Below are positions 35,261-43,798 of a DNA stretch of 64,000 nucleotides, piece after piece. The notes below the pieces were generated by a model. It worked only from the letters and a program-made list of their open reading frames with translations, had not been told where the DNA came from and ran no database searches. The DNA comes from Tagaea sp965279565 (GTDB taxonomy: Bacteria; Pseudomonadota; Alphaproteobacteria; CACIAM-22H2). The position numbers were made by a program, and so were the translations under genes. The stretch lies in assembly GCA_965279565.1 (NCBI GenBank), contig OZ257249.1, forward strand, positions 2,170,001 through 2,234,000, read 5' to 3'. Each line of letters starts with the position of its first letter. Within the stretch, counting starts at the first letter, position 1.

Positions 35261-36678
35261 TTGCGCCCGTAGCTGTCTTCGAGACGGACGATGTCGTCCT
35301 CGCCCAGATAGTCGCCCGACTGCACCTCGACGATGCGCAAGGGCACGGTCCCTTCGTTCTCGAGCCGGTGGACGCAGCCGACCGGGATATAGGTCGACAT
35401 GTTCTCGCGCAGCACCAGCACGTCCTCGTCGCGCGTGACGCGCGCCGTGCCGCTGACCACGACCCAGTGCTCGGCGCGCCGCGCGTGCTTCTGCAGCGAG
35501 ATCTTCGCCCCCGGTTTCACCATGATGTGCTTGACCTGGTGGCGGGCCCCCAGATCGACGGTCTGGTAGGTGCCCCACGGGCGGTAGACGACCGGGTGTG
35601 CGGTCGCCTCGCTGCGGCCGTCGGCCTTCAGGCGGTCGACGATCTTCTTGACGTCCTGCGCGCGGTCCTTGTCGGCGACCATGACGACGTCCTTGGTCGC
35701 CACGACGACGAGGTTATCGATGCCGACGGCGGCGATCAGCCGGTCCTCGCTGCGCAGGTACGAATTGGTCGTGTCGGTCGTGATCACGTCGCCGAGCACG
35801 ACATTGCCGGCGGCGTCGCGTTCGCCGATCTCCCACAGCGCGTTCCACGCCCCCACGTCGGACCAGCCGAGGCGGGCGGGCACGACGGCGGAGCGCTTCG
35901 TGCGCTCCATGACCGCATAGTCGATCGATTTCGACGGCGCCTTGGCGAACGTCTCCTTGTCGAGGCGCACGAAATCGAGATCGCGCGCGGCCTTCGCGAG
36001 GGCTGCGCTCGCGGCTTCGCCGATGGCGGGCTCGAACGCGGCGAGTTCGTCGAGGAAGGCGCCGGCCGTGAACAGGAACATGCCGGAATTCCACGCCCAG
36101 CCGCCTTCGGCGAGATAGCCTTGTGCCGTCTTCAGGTCGGGCTTCTCGACGAAGCGGTCGACCGCGTAGGCACCTGCGACACCCGCGAGCGGCGCCCCGC
36201 GGCGGATATAGCCGTAGCCGGTTTCCGGCGCTTCGGGATCGATGCCGAACGTGACGAGCCTTCCGGCATCGACGGCCGCACGTGCGGTGGCGACGGCGGC
36301 GGCGAAGGCGGCCGCGTCGCGCACGACGTGGTCGGACGGGAGCAGCATCATCGTCTCGCCCGGATCGAGCAGGTGTGCTGCGGCCGCCGCGGCGGCGGCC
36401 GTGTTGCGGCCCACCGGTTCGAGCAGGATCGCGCGCGGGGTGACGCCGATCGCGCGCAGCTGCTCGGCGATGATGAAGCGGTGCTCCTCGTTGCACACGA
36501 CGACCGGCGGGCCGAACGGGGCCGCGGCCACGCGCGCGGCGGTGTCCTGGATCATCGTGCGCGGGCCGGCGAGGGCGAGGAGCTGCTTGGGATAGAGCTC
36601 GCGCGACAGCGGCCACAGGCGCGTGCCGGACCCGCCGGAAAGGATGACGGGCACGACCGGCCCGGGGGACGCTACCAT
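35257..36678 (-). CDS. Mannose-1-phosphate guanylyltransferase / mannose-6-phosphate isomerase
   Basis: This 473-aa bifunctional enzyme makes GDP-mannose for polysaccharide or glycan synthesis. The nucleotidyltransferase domain has ILSGGSGTRLWPLSRELYPK, then MLLPSDHVV and FVEKPDLKTAQGYL; the C-terminal 115 residues are a cupin isomerase domain (HPVVYRPWGTYQTVDLG, VKPGAKISLQKHARRAEHW, YIPVGCVHRLEN). An ATG at 36684 would sit one base from the AGGAG ribosome site, so the in-frame ATG at 36678, seven bases away, is preferred. It is the first of two overlapping genes, with threonine ammonia-lyase downstream, and is divergent from the stress-protein gene. No other polysaccharide genes are adjacent. 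Confidence 0.93.
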   Translation of the reverse strand: MVASPGPVVPVILSGGSGTRLWPLSRELYPKQLLALAGPRTMIQDTAARVAAAPFGPPVVVCNEEHRFIIAEQLRAIGVTPRAILLEPVGRNTAAAAAAAAHLLDPGETMMLLPSDHVVRDAAAFAAAVATARAAVDAGRLVTFGIDPEAPETGYGYIRRGAPLAGVAGAYAVDRFVEKPDLKTAQGYLAEGGWAWNSGMFLFTAGAFLDELAAFEPAIGEAASAALAKAARDLDFVRLDKETFAKAPSKSIDYAVMERTKRSAVVPARLGWSDVGAWNALWEIGERDAAGNVVLGDVITTDTTNSYLRSEDRLIAAVGIDNLVVVATKDVVMVADKDRAQDVKKIVDRLKADGRSEATAHPVVYRPWGTYQTVDLGARHQVKHIMVKPGAKISLQKHARRAEHWVVVSGTARVTRDEDVLVLRENMSTYIPVGCVHRLENEGTVPLRIVEVQSGDYLGEDDIVRLEDSYGRK

Positions 36679-36818
36679 CGGCATTGCTCCTGCGAACTCA
36701 AGCCCTTGCTAGCCCATTCCCGTGCGGGATGCCAGCCCGCGCAGGGATTGACCTGGATCATGGCGCGCGTATGGCGGTGGCGCGACGATACGCGAACATT
36801 TCCGGAAGGGAGAGTCCG

Positions 36819-37688
36819 ATGAGCCTCGCCGCCACACGCGAAAAACCGACCGCCGCCGCCAATATCGGGGGCCTGCGCGATATCGTCGTCCAGATCGAAG
36901 ATGGGCAGGGTGTGCCCGGCCTGCTCGCGTTCGCCGCAGGATTTGCGCGAAAGACGGGCGCACGTCTTGCGGCCGTGCTGACCCAGGCCCCGCCGCACCT
37001 GCCCGGCAACGTGCGCGTCGAGATCGGCGACGTGCTCGTCGAGGCGTGGCGCAAGCGGGCGGCCGAGAGCGCGAAGGAAGCGGCCGCGCGCATCGCCGCC
37101 GCCGGCATCGCCGAGGGCATCGAGATCGAGTGCCGCGTCGTCGAGGGCTATCCGGAAGAGACGCTGACGGTGCATGCGCGCCATGCCGACCTGACGATCC
37201 TCGGGCAGGCTGCGGGCGAGGGGGCGATCGAGCAGACGCGCGCGATCGAAGCGCTGCTGTTCGGCTCGGGCCGGCCGATCCTGCTGGTCCCCGCCGCCGG
37301 GACTTACAAGGCCGACATCCGCCACGTGCTGTGCGCGTGGAACGGCAGCCGCGAGGCCGCGCGCGCCGTCGCCGACGCGATGCCGCTGCTGCGCCGCGCC
37401 GAGCACGTGACGATCCTCAGCGCAGATCCGCCCGGCAGCGCGACGCGCTTGCCGGGTGCGGACATCGCCCTCCATCTCGCGCGCCACGGCGTCAAGGCGA
37501 GTTCGACCGCGACCTATGCCGGCGACCTGACGGTCGGCGACGCGATCCTGAACCGCGCGGCAGACCTCGGGGCGGACCTGCTCGTGATGGGCGGCTACGG
37601 CCACAGCCGCATGCGCGAGGCGATCTTCGGCGGCGCCACGCGCCATGTGCTCGACCACATGACCTTGCCGGTGCTGATGTCGCACTAG
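36819..37688 (+). CDS. Universal stress protein with two domains
   Basis: This 289-aa cytoplasmic protein consists of two UspA-like domains. The first, about residues 15-150, is divergent (IVVQIEDGQGVPGLLAFAA); the second, about 160-289, keeps the ATP-binding end signature MGGYGHSRMREAIFGGATRHVL, near G-x2-G-x9-G-T, followed by VLMSH. Such proteins support survival under starvation or stress and may bind ATP. ATG 36819 has AAGGGAGA just upstream; the frame is open further up but without a ribosome site. It shares its CTAG stop with the convergent permease gene. Confidence 0.88.
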   Translation: MSLAATREKPTAAANIGGLRDIVVQIEDGQGVPGLLAFAAGFARKTGARLAAVLTQAPPHLPGNVRVEIGDVLVEAWRKRAAESAKEAAARIAAAGIAEGIEIECRVVEGYPEETLTVHARHADLTILGQAAGEGAIEQTRAIEALLFGSGRPILLVPAAGTYKADIRHVLCAWNGSREAARAVADAMPLLRRAEHVTILSADPPGSATRLPGADIALHLARHGVKASSTATYAGDLTVGDAILNRAADLGADLLVMGGYGHSRMREAIFGGATRHVLDHMTLPVLMSH

Positions 37689-38521
37689 CGTCTCGGATCG
37701 AGCCGGTCCTGCAGGTCGTCGGCGGCGAGATTGATCGCCGCGACGGTCAGCAGGATCGCGAGGCCGGGCCACAAGGCAAGCCAAGGGGCCTGCCAGATCG
37801 TCTCCTGGGCGCCCGTCAGCATGTTGCCCCAGCTCGGCAGCGGTGGCTGGATGCCGAGGCCCAGGAACGACAGCACGCTCTCGAACAGGATCGTGCCGCC
37901 CACGGCAAGTGCCGTCGCCACGAGGATGGGGGCGGCACAGTTGGGCAGGATGTGCAAAAGCACGATGCGCGAGGGGCTGGCCCCCAGCGCTTCGGCGGCG
38001 CGCACGAAATCGCGCGCACGAAGTGCGAGCGTGGCGGCGCGCACGAGCCGCGCCACCTTGGGCCACCCGAACGCCGCGACGATGGCGACGATGCGCCACA
38101 GCCCGGCCGCGTCGGCATCGGGCAGGCCGAGCTTGGCCGGATCGACCGCCGCCAGCACGATCAGCACCGGCAGCACGGGCAGCGAGAGTACGGCATCGGT
38201 CGCGCGCATCAGCACGGCATCGACGCGCCCGCCGGCATAGCCCGAGATGAGCCCGATGGCCGTGCCCACGCTTGCGGCGGCGAGGGCCGCGGCAATGCCC
38301 ACCGTCAGCGACACGCGTGCACCGAAGGCAAGCCGCATCGCCACGTCGCGCCCCAGCTCGTCCGTGCCCAGCGGATGGGCGAGGCTCGGCGGGGCATAGC
38401 GCAGCATCAGGTCGACGGCACCGGCATCGTAGCCCGTCGCCGCGGCGAGCAGCGGGGCGAACAGGGCGGCGAGCACGGCCGGCAGCAGGATCGCGGCGGC
38501 GACGAGGGAGCGCGTCCTCAT
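37685..38521 (-). CDS. Peptide ABC transporter permease, DppC-type (second system)
   Basis: This 278-aa inner-membrane permease has about six helices and begins with an Ala/Leu-rich helix (SLVAAAILLPAVLAALFAPLL). LAHPLGTDELGRDVAMRLAFG is the family signature and DFVRAAEALGASPSRIVLLHILPN the coupling loop. It overlaps the upstream DppB-type gene by four bases (ATGA). It is last in an operon pyrE, binding protein, permease B, permease C, which lacks ATPase genes, so the ATPases must be encoded elsewhere. The TAG stop shares CTAG with the universal stress protein gene. Confidence 0.93.
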   Translation of the reverse strand: MRTRSLVAAAILLPAVLAALFAPLLAAATGYDAGAVDLMLRYAPPSLAHPLGTDELGRDVAMRLAFGARVSLTVGIAAALAAASVGTAIGLISGYAGGRVDAVLMRATDAVLSLPVLPVLIVLAAVDPAKLGLPDADAAGLWRIVAIVAAFGWPKVARLVRAATLALRARDFVRAAEALGASPSRIVLLHILPNCAAPILVATALAVGGTILFESVLSFLGLGIQPPLPSWGNMLTGAQETIWQAPWLALWPGLAILLTVAAINLAADDLQDRLDPRR

Positions 38522-39492
38522 GCGTCGTTTCCGGCCGCGCGCGCGAAGCCGATGCGCGGATCGAGGGCGGCATAGACGAGATCGGCCGCGAAGTTCGCCG
38601 CGACGACGAGGAGCGACGCCATCAGCAGGCAGGCGAGTGCGAGATTGAAGTCGCTTGCCAGGATCGCGTCGTAGATGAGCTTGCCCATGCCGGGATAGGC
38701 GAAGATCGTCTCGGTCACGAGTGCCCCGGAGAAGAGCCCGCCGAAGCCGAGGGCCGCCACCGTCGCGACCGGGATCAGCGCGTTGCGCAGCACGTGGCCC
38801 CACAACACGCGCGCGGGCGAAGCCCCCTTGGCGCGCGCGGTGCGGATCCAGTCCTGTGCCAGCGCCTCGCTCGCGGCCGCGCGCATGTGGCGGGCATATT
38901 CGCCGGCCTCGACCAACGCGAGCGTGGCCACCGGCAGGATCAGTGCGTGCAGGCGCGCCCACAGCCCGTCCTCGCCGGGCGGGGGCAGCGCGCTGGCGGG
39001 CAGCCAGCCGAGCACCACCGCGAACAGCACGATCAGCAGCAGGCCGAGCCAGAAGGTGGGCACGGCCGCCGACACGAAGGCGAAGCCGTTGATCGCGGCA
39101 TCGAGCCAGCCGCCGCGCCGCGACGCCGCGAGCAGGCCCAGCGGCAGGCCGATGGCAAGCGCCAGCACGAAGGCCGCCAGCATCAGCCAGGCGGTGTTGG
39201 CGAGATACGGGCCGACCGTGGCGAGCACGGGCTTGGCGAAGATGCGGCTGTAGCCGAGATCGCCCTGCAGCAGGGCGGCGAGCCAGTCGGCGTAACGTGC
39301 TGCGAGCGGCCGGTCGAGCCCGTGCAGCTCGCGCAGGCGGCGCACGTCGTCGGGCGTGATGTTGGGATTGCCAGACGCCATCAGGTCGATCGGGTCGCCC
39401 GGCATCAGGCCGAGCAGCATGTAGATCGCGAAGCTGGCCGCGAGCAGCACGAGCAGGCCCTGCAGTGCCCGCGCACCCGCGTGGCGGATCAT
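38518..39492 (-). CDS. Peptide ABC transporter permease, DppB-type (second system)
   Basis: This 324-aa membrane protein starts with the DppB-type first helix (GLLVLLAASFAIYMLLGLMPG) and has a long first periplasmic loop, then five helices. The coupling loop TARAKGASPARVLWGHVLRN and LVYAALDPRIGFARA near the end are typical. It overlaps both the binding-protein gene (ATGA at 39489-39492) and the DppC-type gene (ATGA at 38518-38521), so the three are translationally coupled. Confidence 0.93.
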   Translation of the reverse strand: MIRHAGARALQGLLVLLAASFAIYMLLGLMPGDPIDLMASGNPNITPDDVRRLRELHGLDRPLAARYADWLAALLQGDLGYSRIFAKPVLATVGPYLANTAWLMLAAFVLALAIGLPLGLLAASRRGGWLDAAINGFAFVSAAVPTFWLGLLLIVLFAVVLGWLPASALPPPGEDGLWARLHALILPVATLALVEAGEYARHMRAAASEALAQDWIRTARAKGASPARVLWGHVLRNALIPVATVAALGFGGLFSGALVTETIFAYPGMGKLIYDAILASDFNLALACLLMASLLVVAANFAADLVYAALDPRIGFARAAGNDA

Positions 39493-41141
39493 CGCGGGCG
39501 CCAGTGCTCGACGCGCAGCGTCGAATAATACTGGTGGCCCGTGGGCTCGACGCCGAGCAGCCACTTGGGCACCACGAACGGATCGGAGCGGTAATAGAGC
39601 GGCAGCACCCACGCCTCGTCGGCATAGAGCTTTTGCATGCGCGCCCATATGACCTTGCGCTTCGCGGGGTCGAGCTCGCGCTCGACCGCGTCGATGTCCG
39701 CGTCCATCGCGTCGCTGCGGATCCCCGGCTGGTTCTGCCCGGCCCAGCCGTTCGCCTCTGTCGGAATGCTCTCGGAATGCAGCGTCGTGCGGGGGACCGA
39801 TTCGGGCGAGGAGAACCACGCGTACATCGCCATCTGGAAGCGACGCTGGCGCAGCGTCTCGCCGAAATAGACGCGCGCGGGTTCGTTGCGGATGCGCGCC
39901 TCGATGCCCGCGCGCCGCCACTGGCTCTGCAGCACCTGCTGCACGGTCTCGCGGATGCGGTTGCCGGCGGTCGTGCCCAGCTCGAACGACAGCCGCTCGC
40001 CCGCCGCGTTCTGGCGCACGCCGTCGACGATGCGGTCGTAACCGGCCTCGACGAGCAGGGCCTGTGCGCGCGCGAGGTCGAACGGATAGGCGGGCGTGTC
40101 GGGCGAGAAGACCGAATCGCGCGGATTGACGAAGGCGCGCGCGACCGGCTGCTTGCCTTCGAAGAGCTGGCGCACCAGCCCCTCGCGGTCGGCGGCGTAA
40201 AGCAGCGCCTGGCGCACGCGCCTGTCCCTGAAGGCCGGGACGTCCTGGTTGAGGTCGATATGCTCGTAGAGCAGGCTGGGCACGTAGTTGAAGTCGAAGC
40301 GCTGGCCCTGCCGCTTCTCCAGGGCGAGCGCCTGGTCGAGCGTGAAGCCCAGTTCGCCGGCGACATAGTCGATGCTGCCCGACAGCAGGTTGGCTTCCAG
40401 CGCCGCCGTGTTCTCGACCACGCGCACGACGATGCGCCGGAAATGCGGCTTCGTGCCGTGCCAGTGCGGATTGGTTTCCAGTGCGATCGAAGCGCCCGGC
40501 TGCACGGCGACGATGCGGTAGGGGCCGTTGTAGAGGGCCGGGTTCGTCGGCTCGGTGTCGAAGGCGGTGCGCCGGCGATACGTCTCGGGATCGGTCTCGA
40601 AGCGTGTGCGCTCGACATGCTCGGGCAGCAGGTCGAACTGGCTGAAATCGTTGTAGCTGAACGTCACGCGGTCGTTGGTGAAGACGATCGTCTTGTCGTC
40701 GGGCGCTTCCACTTTCAGGATGCGGCGGTAGCTTTCGCCGCTGGCCACACCGGATCGCGGATGCCGGCCCACGTCCCAGGCGAGGATCGCGTCCTTCGCG
40801 ACGACGGGCCTTCCGTCGCCCCATTTCGCGTCGGCGGGCAGGCGGAACGTGACTTCCGCACCTTCCTTGCCGTCGGGCAGCGCCACGCGCCTGGCCCCGC
40901 CGTTCTCGAAGGTCGGCAGCTCGACGCACAGCAGGCAGACGAGCTTCCAGTCCTTGTCGTAGGTGGTCAGCGGCCGGCGCGCCATGTGAAGCACGTAGGT
41001 CTTCGCCGCCATCGAATCGATCATCGGATGCAGCGTGGCCGGGAACTGCGTGATCCCGACCGTCAGCGTGTCGCGGACCTGGCCGTGCGCCGTCCCCAGA
41101 AGTGCCAGCAGTGCTGCAGCGGCAAGTCCGGGAAGGCGCAT
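39489..41141 (-). CDS. Peptide ABC transporter substrate-binding protein (SBP family 5, second system)
   Basis: This 550-aa periplasmic protein starts with a signal peptide (about residues 1-20, ending TAHGQ). TLTVGITQFPATLHPMIDSM is the family start, and the lobe-one signature is ADAKWGDGRPVVAKDAILAW. Near the C-terminus it has KLYADEAWVLPLYYRSDPFV. The binding specificity is unknown and the sequence is clearly different from the binding protein at 28415. It follows pyrE by five bases, so transport may be co-expressed with pyrimidine synthesis; a nucleobase, nucleoside or peptide substrate is possible. Confidence 0.9.
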   Translation of the reverse strand: MRLPGLAAAALLALLGTAHGQVRDTLTVGITQFPATLHPMIDSMAAKTYVLHMARRPLTTYDKDWKLVCLLCVELPTFENGGARRVALPDGKEGAEVTFRLPADAKWGDGRPVVAKDAILAWDVGRHPRSGVASGESYRRILKVEAPDDKTIVFTNDRVTFSYNDFSQFDLLPEHVERTRFETDPETYRRRTAFDTEPTNPALYNGPYRIVAVQPGASIALETNPHWHGTKPHFRRIVVRVVENTAALEANLLSGSIDYVAGELGFTLDQALALEKRQGQRFDFNYVPSLLYEHIDLNQDVPAFRDRRVRQALLYAADREGLVRQLFEGKQPVARAFVNPRDSVFSPDTPAYPFDLARAQALLVEAGYDRIVDGVRQNAAGERLSFELGTTAGNRIRETVQQVLQSQWRRAGIEARIRNEPARVYFGETLRQRRFQMAMYAWFSSPESVPRTTLHSESIPTEANGWAGQNQPGIRSDAMDADIDAVERELDPAKRKVIWARMQKLYADEAWVLPLYYRSDPFVVPKWLLGVEPTGHQYYSTLRVEHWRPR

Positions 41142-41146
41142 GGGGT

Positions 41147-41830
41147 CTAGGCTTCCTTCTTCTTGCCGTCGCTGCCGCCATGGGCCAGCGACCAGGCGAC
41201 GGGTGCCTCGAGGAACTTCCGCACCTCGGCCAGATCGGAAGCACTATAGGCTTTCTGCTTCTCGGTCTCCTTCAGCACGTCCCACCAGGTGGCGAGCGCG
41301 TGCAGGTCCACGCCCTCGGCCTTCAGCCCGGCGATGGCCTCGGGGAAGATGCCGTAATGGAACACGACGAAGGCGTGCGCGACCTTCGCGCCCGCCTGGC
41401 GCAGGCCGCCGACGAAATGCATCTTCGAGCCGCCGTCGGTCGCGAGATCCTCGACCAGCAGCACGCGCTGGCCCGGCTGCAGGTCGCCCTCGATCAGCGC
41501 GTTCATGCCGTAGCCCTTGGGCTTCTTGCGCACATAGAGCATCGGCAGGTCGAGCCGCTCGGCGATCCACGCGGCATAGGAGATGCCCGCCGTCTCGCCG
41601 CCGGCCACCGCGTCGATGCCGGTGAAGCCGACATGGCGCTCGATCACGGTCACCGCCATGTCCATCAGCTTCCTGCGCGCGCGCGGAAAGCTGATGAGCT
41701 TGCGGCAGTTGCAGTAGGTGGGGCTGGCGAGCCCGGAAGCGAAGATATAGGGCTTCGTCGCGTTGAACTGGATCGCCTGGGTCTCGATAAGGATGCGCGC
41801 TGTGGTCTCGGCGATCTCGTCGGGCGACAT
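41147..41830 (-). CDS. pyrE: Orotate phosphoribosyltransferase
   Basis: This 227-aa enzyme joins orotate to PRPP in pyrimidine synthesis. The PRPP loop VLLVEDLATDGGSK at residues 123-136 is the phosphoribosyltransferase signature; the N-terminal SGLASPTYCNCRKLIS contains the orotate-binding region, and VRKKPKGYGMN holds the flexible-loop lysines. The ATG at 41830 is family-like with a nearby AAGGAGC site. The C-terminus has a Lys-rich extension (DGKKKEA). It is the first gene of an operon continuing with a peptide-type binding protein and two permeases. Confidence 0.93.
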   Translation of the reverse strand: MSPDEIAETTARILIETQAIQFNATKPYIFASGLASPTYCNCRKLISFPRARRKLMDMAVTVIERHVGFTGIDAVAGGETAGISYAAWIAERLDLPMLYVRKKPKGYGMNALIEGDLQPGQRVLLVEDLATDGGSKMHFVGGLRQAGAKVAHAFVVFHYGIFPEAIAGLKAEGVDLHALATWWDVLKETEKQKAYSASDLAEVRKFLEAPVAWSLAHGGSDGKKKEA

Positions 41831-42017
41831 GGAAGCTCCTTGGAATGAATCGATTTTCCGGTTGTAGGCCGCGCCCGGCAGCCCCGCAAGACCGCCGGGG
41901 AGGGGTCGGCAGCTTTTGCCGGAAGCGGCAGGGATGACCCGGCAGAACCCGGCATAAATTGCACATAGACCCGATGTGTAATAACTTAAACTATTGAAAA
42001 TATTTAATGTTACAAAC

Positions 42018-42033
42018 CGGCACAAGGTTTGCG
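42018..42033 (+). promoter_or_regulatory. Sigma-54 promoter of the flagellin gene
   Basis: CGGCACAAGGTTTGCG fits the sigma-54 consensus: GG at -24 (42019-42020), GC at -12 (42031-42032), correct spacing, and GGCAC...TTGC all matched. Transcription would begin near 42044, 20 bases before the flagellin ATG. The 100 bp upstream is AT-rich (41955-42015), suited to IHF bending and an enhancer activator. Confidence 0.75.
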
Positions 42034-42064
42034 GTGCTCTCCTTAACCAAACGGGAGAAAGACC

Positions 42065-42883
42065 ATGTCCACCTCGATCAACACGAACATCGGCGCGATG
42101 ATGGCCCAGGGCGCCTTGCGCACCGCGGGCGCGCAGCTCGATCGTGCATCCAAGATGGTGCAGACGGGCTACCGCGTCGCCGACTCCATGGACGATGCCT
42201 CGACCTTCTCGGTCGCGCAGGGCATCCGGGGCAACCTGCAGGCCTTCCAGTCGGTCCAGGGCTCGCTCGCCAACGGCATGGGCCTCGGCGCCGTGACGGA
42301 GGAGGCGCTGACCAGCATCTCCGACCTCATCGGCAACATCCAGGCGAAGGTCACGCAGCTCGCCGACGGGTCGATCAGCGCCAACCAGCGCACGATCTAC
42401 TCCGCCGACTTCAACGCGATGACCTCGCAGATCGCCAACTTCATCAGCCAGGCGAACTACAACGGCATCAACCTGCTGTCGGCTGCCTCGGTCACGCGCA
42501 CCTTCATCGCCGACACGTCGGCCAACACGCTGTCGCTGACCAGCCAGTCGGCGGTGCGCGCGGCCTTCACGACCTTCGCGACCTCGTCGGTCACGTCGGC
42601 CTCGTCGTCCACGCTGGCCCTCACCTCGCTCAACACCTTCGCGCAGGCGGTCAACGTCGCGATGTCGAACAACGCGTCGGATGCAAGGGCACTTCGCCTG
42701 CACAGCAACTTCATCAACGCGCAGGTCGACGCGATCCAGACCGGCCTCGGCGCCACGGTCGATGCCGACATCGGCAAGGCCTCGGCCGAGGTGCAGTCGC
42801 GCCAGGTCCAGCGCCAGCTCGGCGTCCAGTCGCTGTCGCTGGCCAACCAGCAGCCTTCCACGCTGCTCGGCCTGTTCCGCTAG
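42065..42883 (+). CDS. Flagellin
   Basis: This is a 272-aa filament subunit exported by the flagellar type III system. The N-terminal D0/D1 domain (INTNIGAMMAQGALRTAGAQ) and the C-terminal helix ending in SLANQQPSTLLGLFR are conserved; the central part (about 145-205) is Ser/Thr-rich and short, giving a small flagellin. It has no signal peptide, as expected. GGGAGA precedes the ATG by six bases, and a sigma-54 promoter lies just upstream, so expression late in the flagellar cascade is likely. No other flagellar genes are within the window, so this may be a scattered flagellin copy. Confidence 0.93.
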   Translation: MSTSINTNIGAMMAQGALRTAGAQLDRASKMVQTGYRVADSMDDASTFSVAQGIRGNLQAFQSVQGSLANGMGLGAVTEEALTSISDLIGNIQAKVTQLADGSISANQRTIYSADFNAMTSQIANFISQANYNGINLLSAASVTRTFIADTSANTLSLTSQSAVRAAFTTFATSSVTSASSSTLALTSLNTFAQAVNVAMSNNASDARALRLHSNFINAQVDAIQTGLGATVDADIGKASAEVQSRQVQRQLGVQSLSLANQQPSTLLGLFR

Positions 42884-42906
42884 TCGCGGGGCTTTCAATC
42901 GGCACG

Positions 42907-42934
42907 CCCCTTTGCGTAAGCTCGCGCAAAGGGG
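42907..42934 (+). terminator. Strong hairpin between flagellin and enoyl-CoA hydratase genes
   Basis: CCCCTTTGCG, eight-base loop, CGCAAAGGGG is a perfect 10-bp stem, 23 bases after the flagellin stop. There is no U-tract. The 3' arm supplies the GGGG of the AAAGGGGAG ribosome site (42928-42936) of the downstream hydratase gene, so the hairpin would mask that site on transcripts coming from flagellin. Confidence 0.6.
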
Positions 42935-42943
42935 AGCGACCGG

Positions 42944-43795
42944 ATGAAAGCCAAGCGCAAGTCGGCATCTAAAACCAAAACGAAGAAGCCCTATTCGACG
43001 GCACCGGGCGATCCGGTGCAGGTCGACCGCACGGTCGCCGGCGATCCCAGGATCGTCACCGTGATCCTCAACCGGCCCGAGAAGCTCAACGCCATCTCCA
43101 AGGCGATGTGGACGCAACTCGGCGAGGCGATGCGCGCCCTCCATGCCGAGGACGATATCGGCTGCATCGTGCTGCGCGGGGCGGGCGACAAGGCGTTCGG
43201 CCCGGGGGCCGACATCTCGGAATTCGAGACGACGCGCGCGACCACGCGCATGGCCGTGGCCTACGGCAAGATCATGCATGCCACGCTGGCCGCGATCGAC
43301 GGATGCCGCCACCCGACCGTGGCGCTGATCCACGGGCTTTGCGTGGGCGGCTCGCTCGAGATCGCCAGCATGTGCGACCTGCGCATCGCGGGCGAGAGTG
43401 CGCGCTTCGGCGTGCCGATCAACCGCATCGGCGTGATCATGGCCTATCCCGAACTGTCGGCGCTGATCGGCCTCGTCGGGCATGCGACGGCACTGGAGAT
43501 CCTGCTCGAGGCGCGCGTGTTCGGCGCGGCCGAGGCGAAGGACAAGGGCCTCGTCACGCGCGTGGTGCCCGACGCGAAGGTCGAGGAAGACGCCTATCTC
43601 GCCGCCACGCGCATCGCGTCGGGCGCACCGCTTTCCAACCGCTGGCACAAGAAGTTCGCAAGGCGGCTCAAGAGCACCAGGCCGCTCTCGAAGGCCGAAT
43701 TCCTCGAAGGTTTCGCCAACTGCGACACGCGCGACTATCTGGAAGGCTACAAGGCCTTCCTCGAGAAGCGCCGGCCCAAGTTCGAAGGGCGCTAG
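42944..43795 (+). CDS. Enoyl-CoA hydratase/isomerase-family protein
   Basis: This 283-aa crotonase-fold enzyme acts on an acyl-CoA. A basic N-terminal stretch (MKAKRKSASKTKTKK) precedes the fold; LNRPEKLNAISKAMW is the family start, FGPGADISEFE forms the first oxyanion loop, IHGLCVGGSLEIASMCDLR the second. The residues after RFGVPINRIGVIMAYPE take the place of the usual Glu motif, so specificity is uncertain. A GGGGAG site sits seven bases before the ATG and inside a hairpin. It is followed after three bases by a class III CoA-transferase, so the pair probably activates and processes a carboxylic acid. Confidence 0.88.
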   Translation: MKAKRKSASKTKTKKPYSTAPGDPVQVDRTVAGDPRIVTVILNRPEKLNAISKAMWTQLGEAMRALHAEDDIGCIVLRGAGDKAFGPGADISEFETTRATTRMAVAYGKIMHATLAAIDGCRHPTVALIHGLCVGGSLEIASMCDLRIAGESARFGVPINRIGVIMAYPELSALIGLVGHATALEILLEARVFGAAEAKDKGLVTRVVPDAKVEEDAYLAATRIASGAPLSNRWHKKFARRLKSTRPLSKAEFLEGFANCDTRDYLEGYKAFLEKRRPKFEGR

Positions 43796-43798
43796 CGC

